Assembly: GCA_016203535.1 (NCBI GenBank)
Contig: JACQMO010000019.1
Span: forward strand, 23,899-87,898
From: Candidatus Uhrbacteria bacterium
Lineage (GTDB): Bacteria > Patescibacteriota > Patescibacteriia > 2-12-FULL-60-25
Length of the DNA: 64,000 bases
Direction of reading: 5' to 3'
Shown: piece after piece, positions 1-17,175 of the stretch
Position numbering within the stretch: the first letter of the stretch is position 1
Layout of the letters: each line of letters opens with the position of its first letter
Made by a program: the position numbers and the translations under genes
Notes under the pieces: model-generated
The model's input: only the letters and a program-made list of their open reading frames with translations
Database searches by the model: none
What the model was told of the DNA's origin: nothing

Positions 1-946
1 CGCGTTCGGTCTGGAGCCGCAGGAGGCGTTCCCGAAACCGCGCGCGTTCCGCGGACAGCCGATCCAATTCTTTCCGAAGTTCGCGGAACCCCTCGGAAGG
101 AGGCGTGGCCTTTTCCAACGCCGCGAGATCCTGTTCCACCTTGGCGGCCTGTCCGGCGCGTGCATCCCGTTCCTGTTCCGCCGCGTGAACCCGAGCGGAC
201 GCCGCGTGCAATTTTCCGCGCAAATCGGACCAAACTTGGCCGTAATACGATCGCTCCAATTCCCGCAACTCTTCTTCCAGCTTTCCGCGCTCCTGGAGCC
301 GTTTCGCCTGGCGTTCGAGTGTCGTGAGGCGCGGCCCGATCTCACGAAGCAGAAGCTCCGCTTGTTTCAAATTTTCTTTCGTGGCCTCGAGCTTGTTTTG
401 CGACGCCGTTCGCTTCAGCTGGAACGGCTTGAGCCCCGCCGCCTCGTCGAAAAACTCCTTGCGCTCGGAGGGCGTCGCGGTCAGGATGGCGTCCACCATC
501 CCCTGCCCGATGACGCTGTACGTGCGCTGTCCCATTCCGGCCTGCGCGAGGAGCAAAACCACGTCCGTCAGCCGCACGTTCTGGTTGTTGATCTGGTATT
601 CCGACTGCCCGTCGCGGTATACGCGGCGCTTGACGACGATTTCCGGCAGATCGATGTCCGGCTTGTCGTCGTTTACAAGCGTCATGCTCACCTCGGCGAA
701 CCCGGCGCGGGCCTTCCGGTCGGATCCGGAAAAAATGACATCTTCGGACTTCTTGCCGCGGAGAAGCTTCAAACTTTGTTCGCCCATGACCCAACGGATC
801 GCGTCGGCCACGTTCGATTTTCCGGACCCGTTCGGCCCGACCACCCCGGTAAGCCCGCGGCGACCGGCTGACTCCGTGAGGAATTCCAGCGACGTTCTGT
901 TGGCGAAGGTCTTAAACCCCTGAAGTTCGAGCCGGCGGAGGTACAT
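1..946 (-). CDS. smc: Chromosome segregation ATPase SMC, N-terminal part (cut by window edge)
   Basis: SMC condensin subunit that compacts and helps segregate the chromosome. Translating the complement from the ATG at 946 gives MYLRRLELQGFKTFANRT, then a Walker A motif GPNGSGKSN at about residues 37-45 and the IGQG...ERKEFFDEAAGL segment typical of SMC head domains, followed by a charged, heptad-like coiled-coil start. About 315 residues are visible; the rest lies left of the window, which is why the ORF track lacks it. A TATACA box sits only five bases before the ATG and no Shine-Dalgarno is seen, suggesting a leaderless mRNA. Divergent from rbfA across a 76-base spacer. Identification is firm. 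Confidence 0.93.
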   Translation of the reverse strand, partial: MYLRRLELQGFKTFANRTSLEFLTESAGRRGLTGVVGPNGSGKSNVADAIRWVMGEQSLKLLRGKKSEDVIFSGSDRKARAGFAEVSMTLVNDDKPDIDLPEIVVKRRVYRDGQSEYQINNQNVRLTDVVLLLAQAGMGQRTYSVIGQGMVDAILTATPSERKEFFDEAAGLKPFQLKRTASQNKLEATKENLKQAELLLREIGPRLTTLERQAKRLQERGKLEEELRELERSYYGQVWSDLRGKLHAASARVHAAEQERDARAGQAAKVEQDLAALEKATPPSEGFRELRKELDRLSAERARFRERLLRLQTER

Positions 947-977
947 ATGGATGTATAGGGTAACGAAAGAAAGGCGA

Positions 978-1007
978 GTAGGCCAGTAGGCAGGTAGGCT
1001 TGTAGCT
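978..1007. repeat. Degenerate GTAGGC tandem repeat in the smc-rbfA spacer
   Basis: Four consecutive eight-base units begin GTAGGCCA, GTAGGCAG, GTAGGCTT, GTAGC. The repeat lies between the divergent smc and rbfA starts. It belongs to a wider pattern of short degenerate repeats at gene boundaries in this window. Confidence 0.6.
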
Positions 1008-1009
1008 GC

Positions 1010-1015
1010 TACGCT
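1010..1015 (+). promoter_or_regulatory. -10 box of rbfA, leaderless arrangement
   Basis: TACGCT lies seven bases before the rbfA ATG, so transcription should begin at or next to the start codon. The identical hexamer within GCTACGCTCAAA is found before clpP. No clear -35 is visible. Confidence 0.45.
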
Positions 1016-1022
1016 CAAACCC

Positions 1023-1382
1023 ATGCCTCACACGCGACGGCTCGAAGAAGGCGGAGGGATGCAACATTTCCGCGACGCGCTTGCGGCGGTGCTTGTCGAA
1101 CGCGTGGAATTTCCCGTCGGCGTGTTCGTCACCGTGCTCGACGCCAAAGTGACGCGCGACACGACAAAGGCCAAAGGGGTCATTTCCGTGCTGCCGGAAT
1201 CCAGGGAGAAAGAGGCGCTTGCCGCTCTCGAGGAATCCAGCCACGACATCAAAAAAGGGTTGGCAGAAAAATTGCGATTGCGCCGGATCCCCCACATCCA
1301 CTGGGCCATAGATCGAACGGAAGCCGTGGCCGAAGGGATAGAAAAAACCATTCAGGAGCTGAAGAACAAAGGGGAGCTGTAG
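1023..1382 (+). CDS. rbfA: Ribosome-binding factor A
   Basis: RbfA binds the 30S subunit near helix 1 of 16S rRNA during late maturation and cold adaptation. The 119-residue product has family length and the usual KH-type layout: an N-terminal helix (FRDALAAVLVERVEF), a strand with VFVTVLDAKVTRDTTKAKGVISVLP, and the C-terminal LRLRRIPHIHWAIDRT segment matching the family's R-x-x-P-x-L-x-F-x-x-D signature. It precedes a DHH phosphoesterase by 42 bases, the rbfA-nrnA order known from Firmicutes. There is no Shine-Dalgarno; TACGCT seven bases upstream supports a leaderless start at this ATG. Confidence 0.9.
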   Translation: MPHTRRLEEGGGMQHFRDALAAVLVERVEFPVGVFVTVLDAKVTRDTTKAKGVISVLPESREKEALAALEESSHDIKKGLAEKLRLRRIPHIHWAIDRTEAVAEGIEKTIQELKNKGEL

Positions 1383-1424
1383 GATTGACGGACGGCACAA
1401 AGACGGATAAGGTTCCCGGTTCCT

Positions 1425-2390
1425 ATGCCGTCCCCGAGCCATCTTCTCGCCTCTGCCCACCGCCTGATCCAAAGATCAGAGCGGATTTTGCTTGTGGCCG
1501 ACGGAAGCCCGGATGGCGACTCCATCGGTTCGACCACGGCGATGCTGAATTGGCTTGCGCGCGAAGGGAAACAGGTCGAGGCGTTCTCCATCGAGCCCAT
1601 CCCCTCATCGCTCCAGTTTCTCGATGGCGTCCATCGTATCACGAACGACCCTGCCGTCTTCGCCCAACCTTACGACCTCGTCCTGACGTTCGATGCAAGT
1701 GATCCGAAACGTAGCGGGATCACGGAGCATCTTCCAAAATTGCCGCGCCCGGCGCACGTGGTGGTGTTCGACCATCACGTGACGAATCCCCGATACGGCG
1801 ACACGAATATCATCTTCACGGACGCCTGTTCCACCTGCGAGGTGATGTACCGATTCTTCGACGAGAACGGCGAGCGCATCGACGACCGGATGGCCACCTC
1901 GCTTCTCACCGGAATCACGACGGATACGTCGAGTTTCACGAACGGCGCCACCACGACGGCGGGCATGGAAGCGGCTGCGCATCTCTTTCGCTGCGGCGCG
2001 CGGCACACGGACATCGTGCGCCATGTCGTGCAAAACAAATCCATGGACGGCCTAAAACTCTGGGGGCTTGCGCTCTCGCGCCTTCGGCATGACCCGGCGC
2101 GCGATCTCGCGACGACCTTTTTCTTGCGTGAAGATCTCACGGCGCCGGGAAGCCACGAAGCCGTTGAGGGGCTGTCCAATTTTTTGAACGCCGTATGCAA
2201 CGGGTGCGACACGGTGCTCGTGCTTCGCGAAAAAGAAGACGGAACTGTCCGCGGATCCATGCGGAGCATGAATCGCGATATATCCAAGCTCGCCCAATTG
2301 ATGGGCGGAGGCGGCCACAAAAAAGCAGCGGGGTTCACGGTCAAAGGGAGGATCGAGGTGACGGAGAAGGGGCCGAGGATCGTAAATTAG
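1425..2390 (+). CDS. nrnA: DHH/DHHA1 phosphoesterase, NrnA-like (oligoribonuclease / pAp phosphatase)
   Basis: Member of the DHH superfamily; NrnA homologues degrade nano-RNA and dephosphorylate pAp. In the 321 residues the metal-site motifs are in order: VADGSPDGDSIGS near residues 25-37, FDASD near 86-90, FDHHVTN (the DHH signature) near 115-121, and the DHHA1 glycine-rich GGGGHKKAAGF near 293-303. Length fits NrnA (about 310-330). It follows rbfA closely and probably shares its transcript. Substrate choice (oligoribonucleotides, pAp or cyclic dinucleotides) cannot be decided from sequence, because GdpP lacks these N-terminal spacings but other stand-alone DHH proteins do not. Confidence 0.85.
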   Translation: MPSPSHLLASAHRLIQRSERILLVADGSPDGDSIGSTTAMLNWLAREGKQVEAFSIEPIPSSLQFLDGVHRITNDPAVFAQPYDLVLTFDASDPKRSGITEHLPKLPRPAHVVVFDHHVTNPRYGDTNIIFTDACSTCEVMYRFFDENGERIDDRMATSLLTGITTDTSSFTNGATTTAGMEAAAHLFRCGARHTDIVRHVVQNKSMDGLKLWGLALSRLRHDPARDLATTFFLREDLTAPGSHEAVEGLSNFLNAVCNGCDTVLVLREKEDGTVRGSMRSMNRDISKLAQLMGGGGHKKAAGFTVKGRIEVTEKGPRIVN

Positions 2391-2402
2391 CACTTCACGT
2401 CT

Positions 2403-2431
2403 TTGACTGCTAAAACATTTTGCGCTACGCT
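2403..2431 (+). promoter_or_regulatory. Promoter of clpP
   Basis: TTGACT and TACGCT are separated by exactly 17 bases. The -10 ends 11 bases before the clpP ATG, giving a leader of about five bases at most. Confidence 0.6.
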
Positions 2432-2442
2432 CAAAACCATCT

Positions 2443-3057
2443 ATGAAAAATCCCTACCAGATCACATCTGAAACGCCGTCCTCGTGGCTTGTCCCGGTGG
2501 TCATCGAGAAAACCCAGTATGGCGAACGTTCCTATGATATCTACTCGCGGCTATTGAAAGACCGGATCATCATGCTGGGAACGGCGATCAACGACGAAGT
2601 GGCCAATATCATCGTGGCGCAGATCCTCTTTCTCGAAAGCCAGGACAAGACGAAAGACATCAAGTTGTATGTGAACTCGCCGGGCGGATCGGTGACCGCT
2701 GGGCTCGCGATTTACGACACCATGCAGCACGTGAGCTGCGACGTTTCGACGATCTGCATGGGCATGGCCGCCTCGATGGGCGCGATCCTGCTCGCCGGGG
2801 GCGCAAAAGGCAAACGCTTCGCCCTGCCGAACTCGGAAATCATGATCCACCAGCCGCTCGGCGGGATGGAAGGCCAGGCGACCGACATCAAAATTCACGC
2901 CGAACGCATCCTCCAGATGCGCGAACAGCTGAACAAGATTATGCAAAAACACTCCGGCCAAAATTTGAAAAAAATCGAAGCCGACACCGAACGCGACAAC
3001 TTCATGCTGCCGAAGGAAGCGCTGGAATACGGATTGATCGACAAGATCATCGGATAA
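2443..3057 (+). CDS. clpP: ATP-dependent Clp protease proteolytic subunit ClpP
   Basis: Serine peptidase that forms the tetradecameric chamber of Clp proteases. The 204-residue product has the catalytic triad in place: Ser111 in GMAASMGA, His136 in MIHQPLGG and Asp181 in EADTERD. The [14 protein letters not shown] and YVNSPGGSV segments are typical. No ClpX gene lies nearby. It has its own promoter with a -10 box eleven bases before the ATG and no Shine-Dalgarno, so an almost leaderless mRNA is likely. The gene converges with gyrA across a perfect palindrome that probably terminates transcription. Confidence 0.96.
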   Translation: MKNPYQITSETPSSWLVPVVIEKTQYGERSYDIYSRLLKDRIIMLGTAINDEVANIIVAQILFLESQDKTKDIKLYVNSPGGSVTAGLAIYDTMQHVSCDVSTICMGMAASMGAILLAGGAKGKRFALPNSEIMIHQPLGGMEGQATDIKIHAERILQMREQLNKIMQKHSGQNLKKIEADTERDNFMLPKEALEYGLIDKIIG

Positions 3058-3080
3058 CGATCGAGGATCATTATCCAAAA

Positions 3081-3116
3081 CCCATCAAAATGATCCGATC
3101 GGATCATTTTGATGGG
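3081..3116. terminator. 36-bp perfect palindrome between clpP and gyrA
   Basis: Arms CCCATCAAAATGATCCGA and TCGGATCATTTTGATGGG are exact complements with no spacer. On the plus strand it is followed by TTATTCTTTTTTTATTT, so it can end clpP transcription. It may also serve gyrA in the other direction, where the T-run is weaker. Confidence 0.7.
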
Positions 3117-3132
3117 TGCGATTATTCTTTTT

Positions 3133-5670
<2,538 letters not shown>

Positions 5671-5674
5671 AGGT

Positions 5675-6202
5675 TCAGTTTGCGGATTCGGTTGACGTCG
5701 GCTGGAACAGATCCTCTCGGGTGGATGTTGCCGCGGTTGAGGTCGCCTGCAGACCCTCGGCGACGCGGTTCAGAAGCTCGTCCTGTTCCTTCAGCGCATT
5801 CAGCCGTTCGGAAATGGCTTCGATGTCATCGGCGATGCCCCCGGCTTTTTTTCCGGCGTCATTCAAGGAGGCGCCGAGATCCTTCCCGCCCTGTTTTAGG
5901 GCCTCGATGGCCGGATCCGGAGCGCTCGCCCACGAACGGCGAATTTCCGTCCCAAGACCGTAGGCCCAGACGCCCACGACGAACATGATGCTCACCGTGA
6001 TCCCGATCCACATGCTGACGCGCGCCTGACGGTCGAGCGGCTGGCGGGCTTCGGCGTGCGCGAGGATGAGTTGGCGCTTTTCGTCGGGAGAAATGAGGCG
6101 GGACGTCGGGGTGAACCTCGGCGTCGGCGCGGACTCCGCAACGCCGCCCCGTGGTCGAACGGATCTTGCTTTTGGCTTTTGGCTTTTGGCTTTTGGCTTC
6201 AT
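5675..6202 (-). CDS. Single-pass membrane protein of unknown function, repeat at start codon
   Basis: Not recognised. The 175-residue product has a basic N-terminus rich in lysine ([11 protein letters not shown]), a cytoplasmic stretch with [14 protein letters not shown], one transmembrane helix at about residues 64-85 ([20 protein letters not shown]), then an extracytoplasmic helical region with coiled-coil character ([36 protein letters not shown]) and a Thr/Ser-rich tail. It sits directly before gyrA. The codons right after the ATG are made of a seven-base tandem repeat; a change in repeat number would shift the frame. The reading frame itself is convincing because of the clean membrane-protein profile. 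Confidence 0.7.
   Translation of the reverse strand: MKPKAKSQKPKARSVRPRGGVAESAPTPRFTPTSRLISPDEKRQLILAHAEARQPLDRQARVSMWIGITVSIMFVVGVWAYGLGTEIRRSWASAPDPAIEALKQGGKDLGASLNDAGKKAGGIADDIEAISERLNALKEQDELLNRVAEGLQATSTAATSTREDLFQPTSTESAN
6168..6199. repeat. Heptamer tandem repeat GGCTTTT x4 inside a start region
   Basis: Four units of GGCTTTT in tandem on the plus strand, encoding the KAKSQKPK segment directly after the ATG of the leftward gene ending at 5675. The unit length is not a multiple of three, so gain or loss of a unit shifts the frame. Confidence 0.8.
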
Positions 6203-6204
6203 AT

Positions 6205-6849
6205 TTACGCTCGTTCGAGAACGACGATCTTCATCTCATCCGTGGGCAAATCTTTCTTGATGATCTTGAGCTTTGGAGCGTCTTCGCGTTTGCAACCGCC
6301 GAGCTGTTTGCAGAAGACGTCAACGGACGCGAGCTTAGCTTTGAGTCCGGGGATGTCGTAGGAAAGCGGGATGACGAGGCGCGGCTCGATTTCGGCGATG
6401 ACGTCGGACGCTTTTTTGGAATCAAGCGTCTCTCCGCCGCCGACAGGAAGGAGCAGGATGTCGATGTCGCCAAGCTGCTCGACTTCATAGGACGTGAGTT
6501 GGCGATTCAGCTGGCCGAGAAACGCAAGCGACATCCCTTCGGCGTCGAAACGGTAAATCACATTGCGAAGCTTCTCCGTTTCCGCCGACGGATCTTGGAT
6601 TCCGCGCACGAACATCCCCTTCACCTCATATTCTCCCGGATCGGAAATGATGAACGGTTTTCCCTCGACGGCATCGAGGGGGAAGCGCGAGCGGTCCTGA
6701 TGCGAAAGGACGAGAAGGTCGGGCGCGAGCGTTCGCGGGAAACGCAGGCCGGTGTCGTTCGGATAGGGATCGGTGAGGAGGGTTGAGGCCGTATCGGCGA
6801 ACTTCGCTTCGATCCGAATGGAGGACAATCCGTGCCAAAAAAGCTGCAT
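6205..6849 (-). CDS. Metallo-beta-lactamase-fold protein, metal site partly degenerate
   Basis: Related to the UlaG/YhfI-type beta-lactamase-fold hydrolases common in CPR genomes. From the ATG at 6849 (chosen because MQLFWHGLSSIRIEA matches the family start; the track's longer frame adds an unlikely leader) it has 214 residues. The strand TLLTDPYP, LVLSHQD, PFIISDPGEYEVKGMFVRGI and IDILLLPVGGG follow the family order. However, the usual HxHxDH metal motif reads SHQDRSRF, so only the first His and one Asp remain, and catalysis is doubtful. It ends just before the start of the membrane gene upstream of gyrA, suggesting one transcript. Confidence 0.72.
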   Translation of the reverse strand: MQLFWHGLSSIRIEAKFADTASTLLTDPYPNDTGLRFPRTLAPDLLVLSHQDRSRFPLDAVEGKPFIISDPGEYEVKGMFVRGIQDPSAETEKLRNVIYRFDAEGMSLAFLGQLNRQLTSYEVEQLGDIDILLLPVGGGETLDSKKASDVIAEIEPRLVIPLSYDIPGLKAKLASVDVFCKQLGGCKREDAPKLKIIKKDLPTDEMKIVVLERA

Positions 6850-6913
6850 AAATGGGGAGATCTGGAGGGTCTGAAGTGGGCAAAGTGTAGCACGCAAAAA
6901 GAGGGAAAACAAC

Positions 6914-6944
6914 AGAATACCGACGGGTCAAACAGAATTGACAA
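6914..6944 (-). promoter_or_regulatory. Possible promoter of the beta-lactamase-fold gene
   Basis: On the minus strand TTGTCA is followed after 19 bases by TATTCT, about 65 bases before the chosen ATG. The spacer is longer than ideal. Confidence 0.3.
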
Positions 6945-6975
6945 ACCGGTCATTTTCTGCCCCTAACCGCACCCC

Positions 6976-6994
6976 GCGATCCGACAAGGATCGC
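6976..6994 (-). terminator. Hairpin downstream of the galT-like gene
   Basis: GCGATCC and GGATCGC form a seven-pair stem with a five-base loop shortly after the galT-like stop. It lacks a good T-run, so its role as a terminator is uncertain. Confidence 0.35.
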
Positions 6995-7018
6995 TCTCTC
7001 GGATGCGGTCTTTGTTTA

Positions 7019-7915
7019 TTAGGCCATTCGATATTCTCTCGCCGCGATCTCGGCCGGGACGGGGTTCACGGAGATTCCGGCGTCGAGCTCGAATCCGCCC
7101 CAGATGTTCGCGCGCGGGACGAAACGGATCTCGAACGGCTCATCGCGCTCGTCGAGCACGTCGTGAAAAAAGAAGTTGTATGAATATTTCCGCCTCTTCA
7201 TGAGCGGCAGAAGCGCGTGGATCGCTCGTGCCAGAGACCGGCGTTCGGCCGGTGTCGTTTTCGTGATGTTGTCCACGCGGCGCTTCGGAAGGATCCGGAC
7301 TTCATAGGCGAATCGGGCCGCCGGGTTGGCGAATGCGAACACGTGCCGGTCGGAGTAGATGAGCCGTTCTTCAGAAGCCAGGCACAACGCATGTTCGTGG
7401 CTCGTCATTCCAAGGCGCTTCAACGCGCGTTTGCGTCGCGCGGCCTCGTCGCGCAACCGGTCGGGCACGAATGAGACGGCGAAAATCTGGGAATGCGGAT
7501 GTGGCTGGGATGCTCCGGCAGCAGCGCCTTCATTCTTGAACGCCTGAAGATACTGAACCGTCCGATCCTTGCGGAGAATCGTGAACCGTTCTGTGAATGC
7601 GTCCAGAAGCGCCGCGATCCGCGCCGGCGACGAATCGCAAAACGGCATGACGCGCGACCCTTCAATGATAATTTCCTGCCGACCCCGAATCCCGACGTGT
7701 TGATGAAACACCGGAAAAATATTTTGGATGACCGACATCCGGTTTTCACCGCGACCATACGACGCGATCAACCGGTCAGCCGGGATGCGGGACGGCGCGA
7801 ACACGTCCCCCTGTCGTTTGGCGCGGCCGTCCGGCCGATTCCGCCGCACCGGTGCCACGATCACCCAATCGCCGGTGATCTCATCTTGGAGGAGGTGGGA
7901 GCCGTCGGTCGCCAT
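7019..7915 (-). CDS. galT: Galactose-1-phosphate uridylyltransferase-like (GalT / HIT fold)
   Basis: Nucleotidyl transferase of the GalT family, which moves UMP between UDP-glucose and sugar 1-phosphates; some relatives use ADP-glucose or act as phosphorylases. The ATG at 7915 is chosen because MATDGSHLLQDEITGDWVIVAP matches the family start and lies four bases after the ruvC stop. The 298 residues contain SQPHPHSQ, the HxHxQ active-site motif, in the middle, and a second half with NFFFHD. Family zinc ligands of the E. coli type are not obvious. It is translationally close to ruvC but functionally unrelated. The exact nucleotide sugar cannot be inferred. Confidence 0.82.
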   Translation of the reverse strand: MATDGSHLLQDEITGDWVIVAPVRRNRPDGRAKRQGDVFAPSRIPADRLIASYGRGENRMSVIQNIFPVFHQHVGIRGRQEIIIEGSRVMPFCDSSPARIAALLDAFTERFTILRKDRTVQYLQAFKNEGAAAGASQPHPHSQIFAVSFVPDRLRDEAARRKRALKRLGMTSHEHALCLASEERLIYSDRHVFAFANPAARFAYEVRILPKRRVDNITKTTPAERRSLARAIHALLPLMKRRKYSYNFFFHDVLDERDEPFEIRFVPRANIWGGFELDAGISVNPVPAEIAAREYRMA

Positions 7916-7919
7916 ACTT

Positions 7920-8417
7920 CTATTGTACCCGGCTCTGCGTCTTCCACATATATCCACCCACGATCGCGAGGGCGAGCGCATCCGACGCATCATCCAATTT
8001 CGGCGCGGTCGTGAGTTTCAACAGCCGCACGACCATTTCCTGCACCTGTTTCTTGTCCGCGCCGCCCCATCCGGCGATTCCTTGTTTTACCTGGTTCGGC
8101 GTCAGCTCGACGAGCGGAACGCCGGCATCGGCCACGGCGAGCAACATCACCCCGCGCGCCATCCCGACCTTCATGGCGGTCCGCGCGTTCGTCTGGAAAA
8201 ACAGCGACTCCACGGACGCGCACTGCGGCTGAAACCGACGGATCGCTTCCATGAGATCATTCCGTACGACCTGAAGCCGCGCGGAAAAATCCTCCTCTTT
8301 TGCCGTCTCGATCACGTCATGCCATACGTACGCCGCGTCGTTTCCGGAAATATCCACCACGCCAAGACCCGTCCGGCCGAACCCGGGATCAATGCCGAGG
8401 ATACGAAGAAGCGCCAT
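7920..8417 (-). CDS. ruvC: Crossover junction endodeoxyribonuclease RuvC
   Basis: Holliday junction resolvase that cuts symmetrically across the junction held by RuvAB. The 165-residue protein has the RNase H-like fold markers: LGIDPGFGRTG (first catalytic Asp, residue 10), the ESLFF segment with the second acidic residue near 70, and DDASDALALAI supplying the last acidic residues near the C-terminus. The ruvB gene lies separately at 44 kb; ruvA is not in the window. It starts nine bases after rpoC ends on the same strand and may be read through from the rpoBC transcript. No Shine-Dalgarno is visible. Confidence 0.94.
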   Translation of the reverse strand: MALLRILGIDPGFGRTGLGVVDISGNDAAYVWHDVIETAKEEDFSARLQVVRNDLMEAIRRFQPQCASVESLFFQTNARTAMKVGMARGVMLLAVADAGVPLVELTPNQVKQGIAGWGGADKKQVQEMVVRLLKLTTAPKLDDASDALALAIVGGYMWKTQSRVQ

Positions 8418-8425
8418 TTTACTTT

Positions 8426-12355
<3,930 letters not shown>

Positions 12356-12366
12356 AGGTCGTCAGG

Positions 12367-15828
<3,462 letters not shown>

Positions 15829-15970
15829 TCCCTCTTCCTCCCTCCCATCAGACCGTGGGAACGGACCGAACGGGCGGTTTCCCAGGCGATGACGAGACGG
15901 CTCCGGCAGCGGTCGGAGCGCAGAAGGAAGAGCGTGTGTGATTGATGGAAATCGAGGAGCGGCGACGCGG

Positions 15971-15986
15971 CCCTGTCTTCGGACAG
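15971..15986 (-). promoter_or_regulatory. Stable hairpin in the rpoB leader
   Basis: CCTGTC and GACAGG enclose a four-base loop and are flanked by further complementary GACG/CGTC bases. It lies about 140 bases before the rpoB start codon. Confidence 0.5.
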
Positions 15987-15997
15987 GCGTCCGAGAC

Positions 15998-16029
15998 ACG
16001 AAAACCCACTATAACGAGATGCTAGTGGG
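15998..16029 (-). terminator. Terminator-like hairpin in the rpoB leader (possible attenuator)
   Basis: Read on the minus strand, ACCCACTA and TAGTGGGT form an eight-pair stem with an 11-base loop followed by TTTTCG. It lies between the rpoB promoter and the gene, so partial termination could tune rpoBC expression. The short T-run makes it a weak terminator. Confidence 0.5.
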
Positions 16030-16099
16030 TCTTCCTGCCTCCGGTATTTACTTGAGCATTTGGCCTAAATACTCGATTACGACGCGACGTTGTGGCCGG

Positions 16100-16128
16100 A
16101 TTTTGCCACGTTGCAAAAGCCCTGTCAA
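16100..16128 (-). promoter_or_regulatory. Promoter of rpoB-rpoC
   Basis: On the minus strand a perfect TTGACA is followed after exactly 17 bases by CAAAAT. It points at rpoB, with an untranslated leader of about 265 bases. Confidence 0.7.
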
Positions 16129-16240
16129 GAGCGAAAAACGGGGGAAGATTGGATGCCTGAAAACCAACATTCTGTCAAAATGGCTCAACAAAGCCAAAAT
16201 TTTTTGGCTAATATAAGCCCTAATTTACCGCCAACTACTC

Positions 16241-16269
16241 TTGACAAAGCCATAGATTTGTGATATTGT
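16241..16269 (+). promoter_or_regulatory. Strong rightward promoter at the left edge of the accessory region
   Basis: TTGACA, 17 bases, TATTGT. Transcription should start near 16275 and first meets a candidate small RNA with a terminator at 16450. Confidence 0.72.
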
Positions 16270-16274
16270 GTTTT

Positions 16275-16450
16275 GTTCTGGAATGAAAAGGACATTTCAG
16301 AACGGCACCTCTACAACGTTTTCCACCGTCTCGATTGAGGAGAATCGAGGCCCATCCGTATAACACTCGATCAAACGCTCGTATTTTAGGAGTGTGTATA
16401 TTTCGATGCGCCATATTTTCCAGAAATCGGGACCCCATGGGTCCTTTTTT
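16275..16450 (+). ncRNA. Candidate small RNA of about 175 nt
   Basis: A sharp sigma-70-type promoter lies just upstream and an intrinsic terminator (GGACCC-CAT-GGGTCC followed by six T) closes the segment. Between them are a hairpin starting at the expected first base (GTTCTGGAATG pairing with CATTTCAGAAC) and a second hairpin CTCGATT/AATCGAG with a GAGGAG loop. A 26-codon ORF from 16283 to 16363 (MKRTFQNGTST...) also fits inside, without a Shine-Dalgarno, so a tiny coding mRNA is the alternative. No known RNA family was recognised. Confidence 0.5.
16430..16450 (+). terminator. Intrinsic terminator of the candidate small RNA
   Basis: GGACCC, loop CAT, GGGTCC, then TTTTTT. Confidence 0.7.
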
Positions 16451-16466
16451 CTTCGTTGCCCCGACA

Positions 16467-16478
16467 GACGTGGAGGAG
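16467..16478 (+). repeat. GACGTGGAGGAG block, copy 1
   Basis: First of three imperfect copies of a GAYGTGGAGGAG element; this one is followed 14 bases later by CCGAACACGGATCGC. The gap 16451-16651 shows no other feature beyond a small hairpin near 16580 (CTGAC...GTCAG). Confidence 0.45.
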
Positions 16479-16651
16479 GAACCCGCGGCGCCCCGAACAC
16501 GGATCGCGTCGCGGACAGCTCGCTGAAATCATCGCCCCCGGTTCGTACTGGGGACGCATGATCGGTAGGCGGCTATGGAACTGACAATGCCTCGGCATCC
16601 GTCAGCTCCCCTCTACATCCGTCGTGGCAACCAATGACGAAGGAGGGATTC

Positions 16652-16861
16652 GTGCGGAAGGAAGCGACTAGGCAGGAAGACATCCGAGGCAATGTGCGCA
16701 GCGTCATCCTGATGACGCCGGAGGAGATCGAGCGGCTGGGGTACGCGTCCTACTCGGACATGCTCCCGCAGAACGACGATTCCGAGTGGCACCCGCAGAA
16801 GCGGCTCTGGGCGAAGTTGCCCTTCGGGCGACCGAACTCCCGGCTGCGCCGGCGGCGGTAG
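16652..16861 (+). CDS. Small ORFan protein
   Basis: Not recognised. The GTG at 16652 is chosen because AGGAGGG sits five bases before it; the track's upstream ATG at 16634 has no ribosome site and overlaps that AGGAGG. The 69-residue product has an acidic-basic mix, the segment VRSVILMTPEEIERLGYASYSDML and a strongly basic C-terminus (RLRRRR), which could bind nucleic acid, but no family was recognised. It is the first of a row of rightward ORFan genes with strong Shine-Dalgarno sites. An 11-bp inverted repeat follows the stop. Confidence 0.5.
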   Translation: MRKEATRQEDIRGNVRSVILMTPEEIERLGYASYSDMLPQNDDSEWHPQKRLWAKLPFGRPNSRLRRRR

Positions 16862-16868
16862 GCCTCGT

Positions 16869-16911
16869 GCCGGAAGAGACGCTGGACACGTTCCACGCGA
16901 TCTCTTCCGGC
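16869..16911 (+). repeat. Inverted repeat after the first ORFan gene
   Basis: GCCGGAAGAGA and TCTCTTCCGGC are exact complements 21 bases apart, just after the stop codon. No T-run follows. Probable RNA hairpin ending or stabilising the transcript. Confidence 0.55.
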
Positions 16912-17001
16912 GCAGATCCGAGATCATGATCCCGATCGTGATTTCAGAACTGAATCTTGGTTGTCCTTCGAAAAGCCGGGGGACTGGTGTTTATCCCGAG
17001 C

Positions 17002-17013
17002 GATGTGGAGGAG
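17002..17013 (+). repeat. GATGTGGAGGAG block, copy 2
   Basis: Second copy of the GAYGTGGAGGAG element, followed after 13 bases by CCGAACACGGTCGC, closely matching copy 1. In one frame both copies would encode similar DVEE...RTR peptides. Confidence 0.45.
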
Positions 17014-17175
17014 AGCTCACCTGCAGTCCGAACACGGTCGCTGCACGTGAAAGGGGTCGGAGCCCATGGCGAGCCGGATTCGTCTGGCATGCCTTGATCG
17101 TACGACTTCGAGGACACGGGACGTCTAACGTCCTACGTCCCCTTCACATCGGTCGGGAGAACATTCCGTCCATTC

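Noticed and set aside
15971-16029. Known riboswitch or L10 leader before rpoB
   Set aside because: The hairpins do not match any riboswitch core I can recall, and rplJ/rplL are absent.
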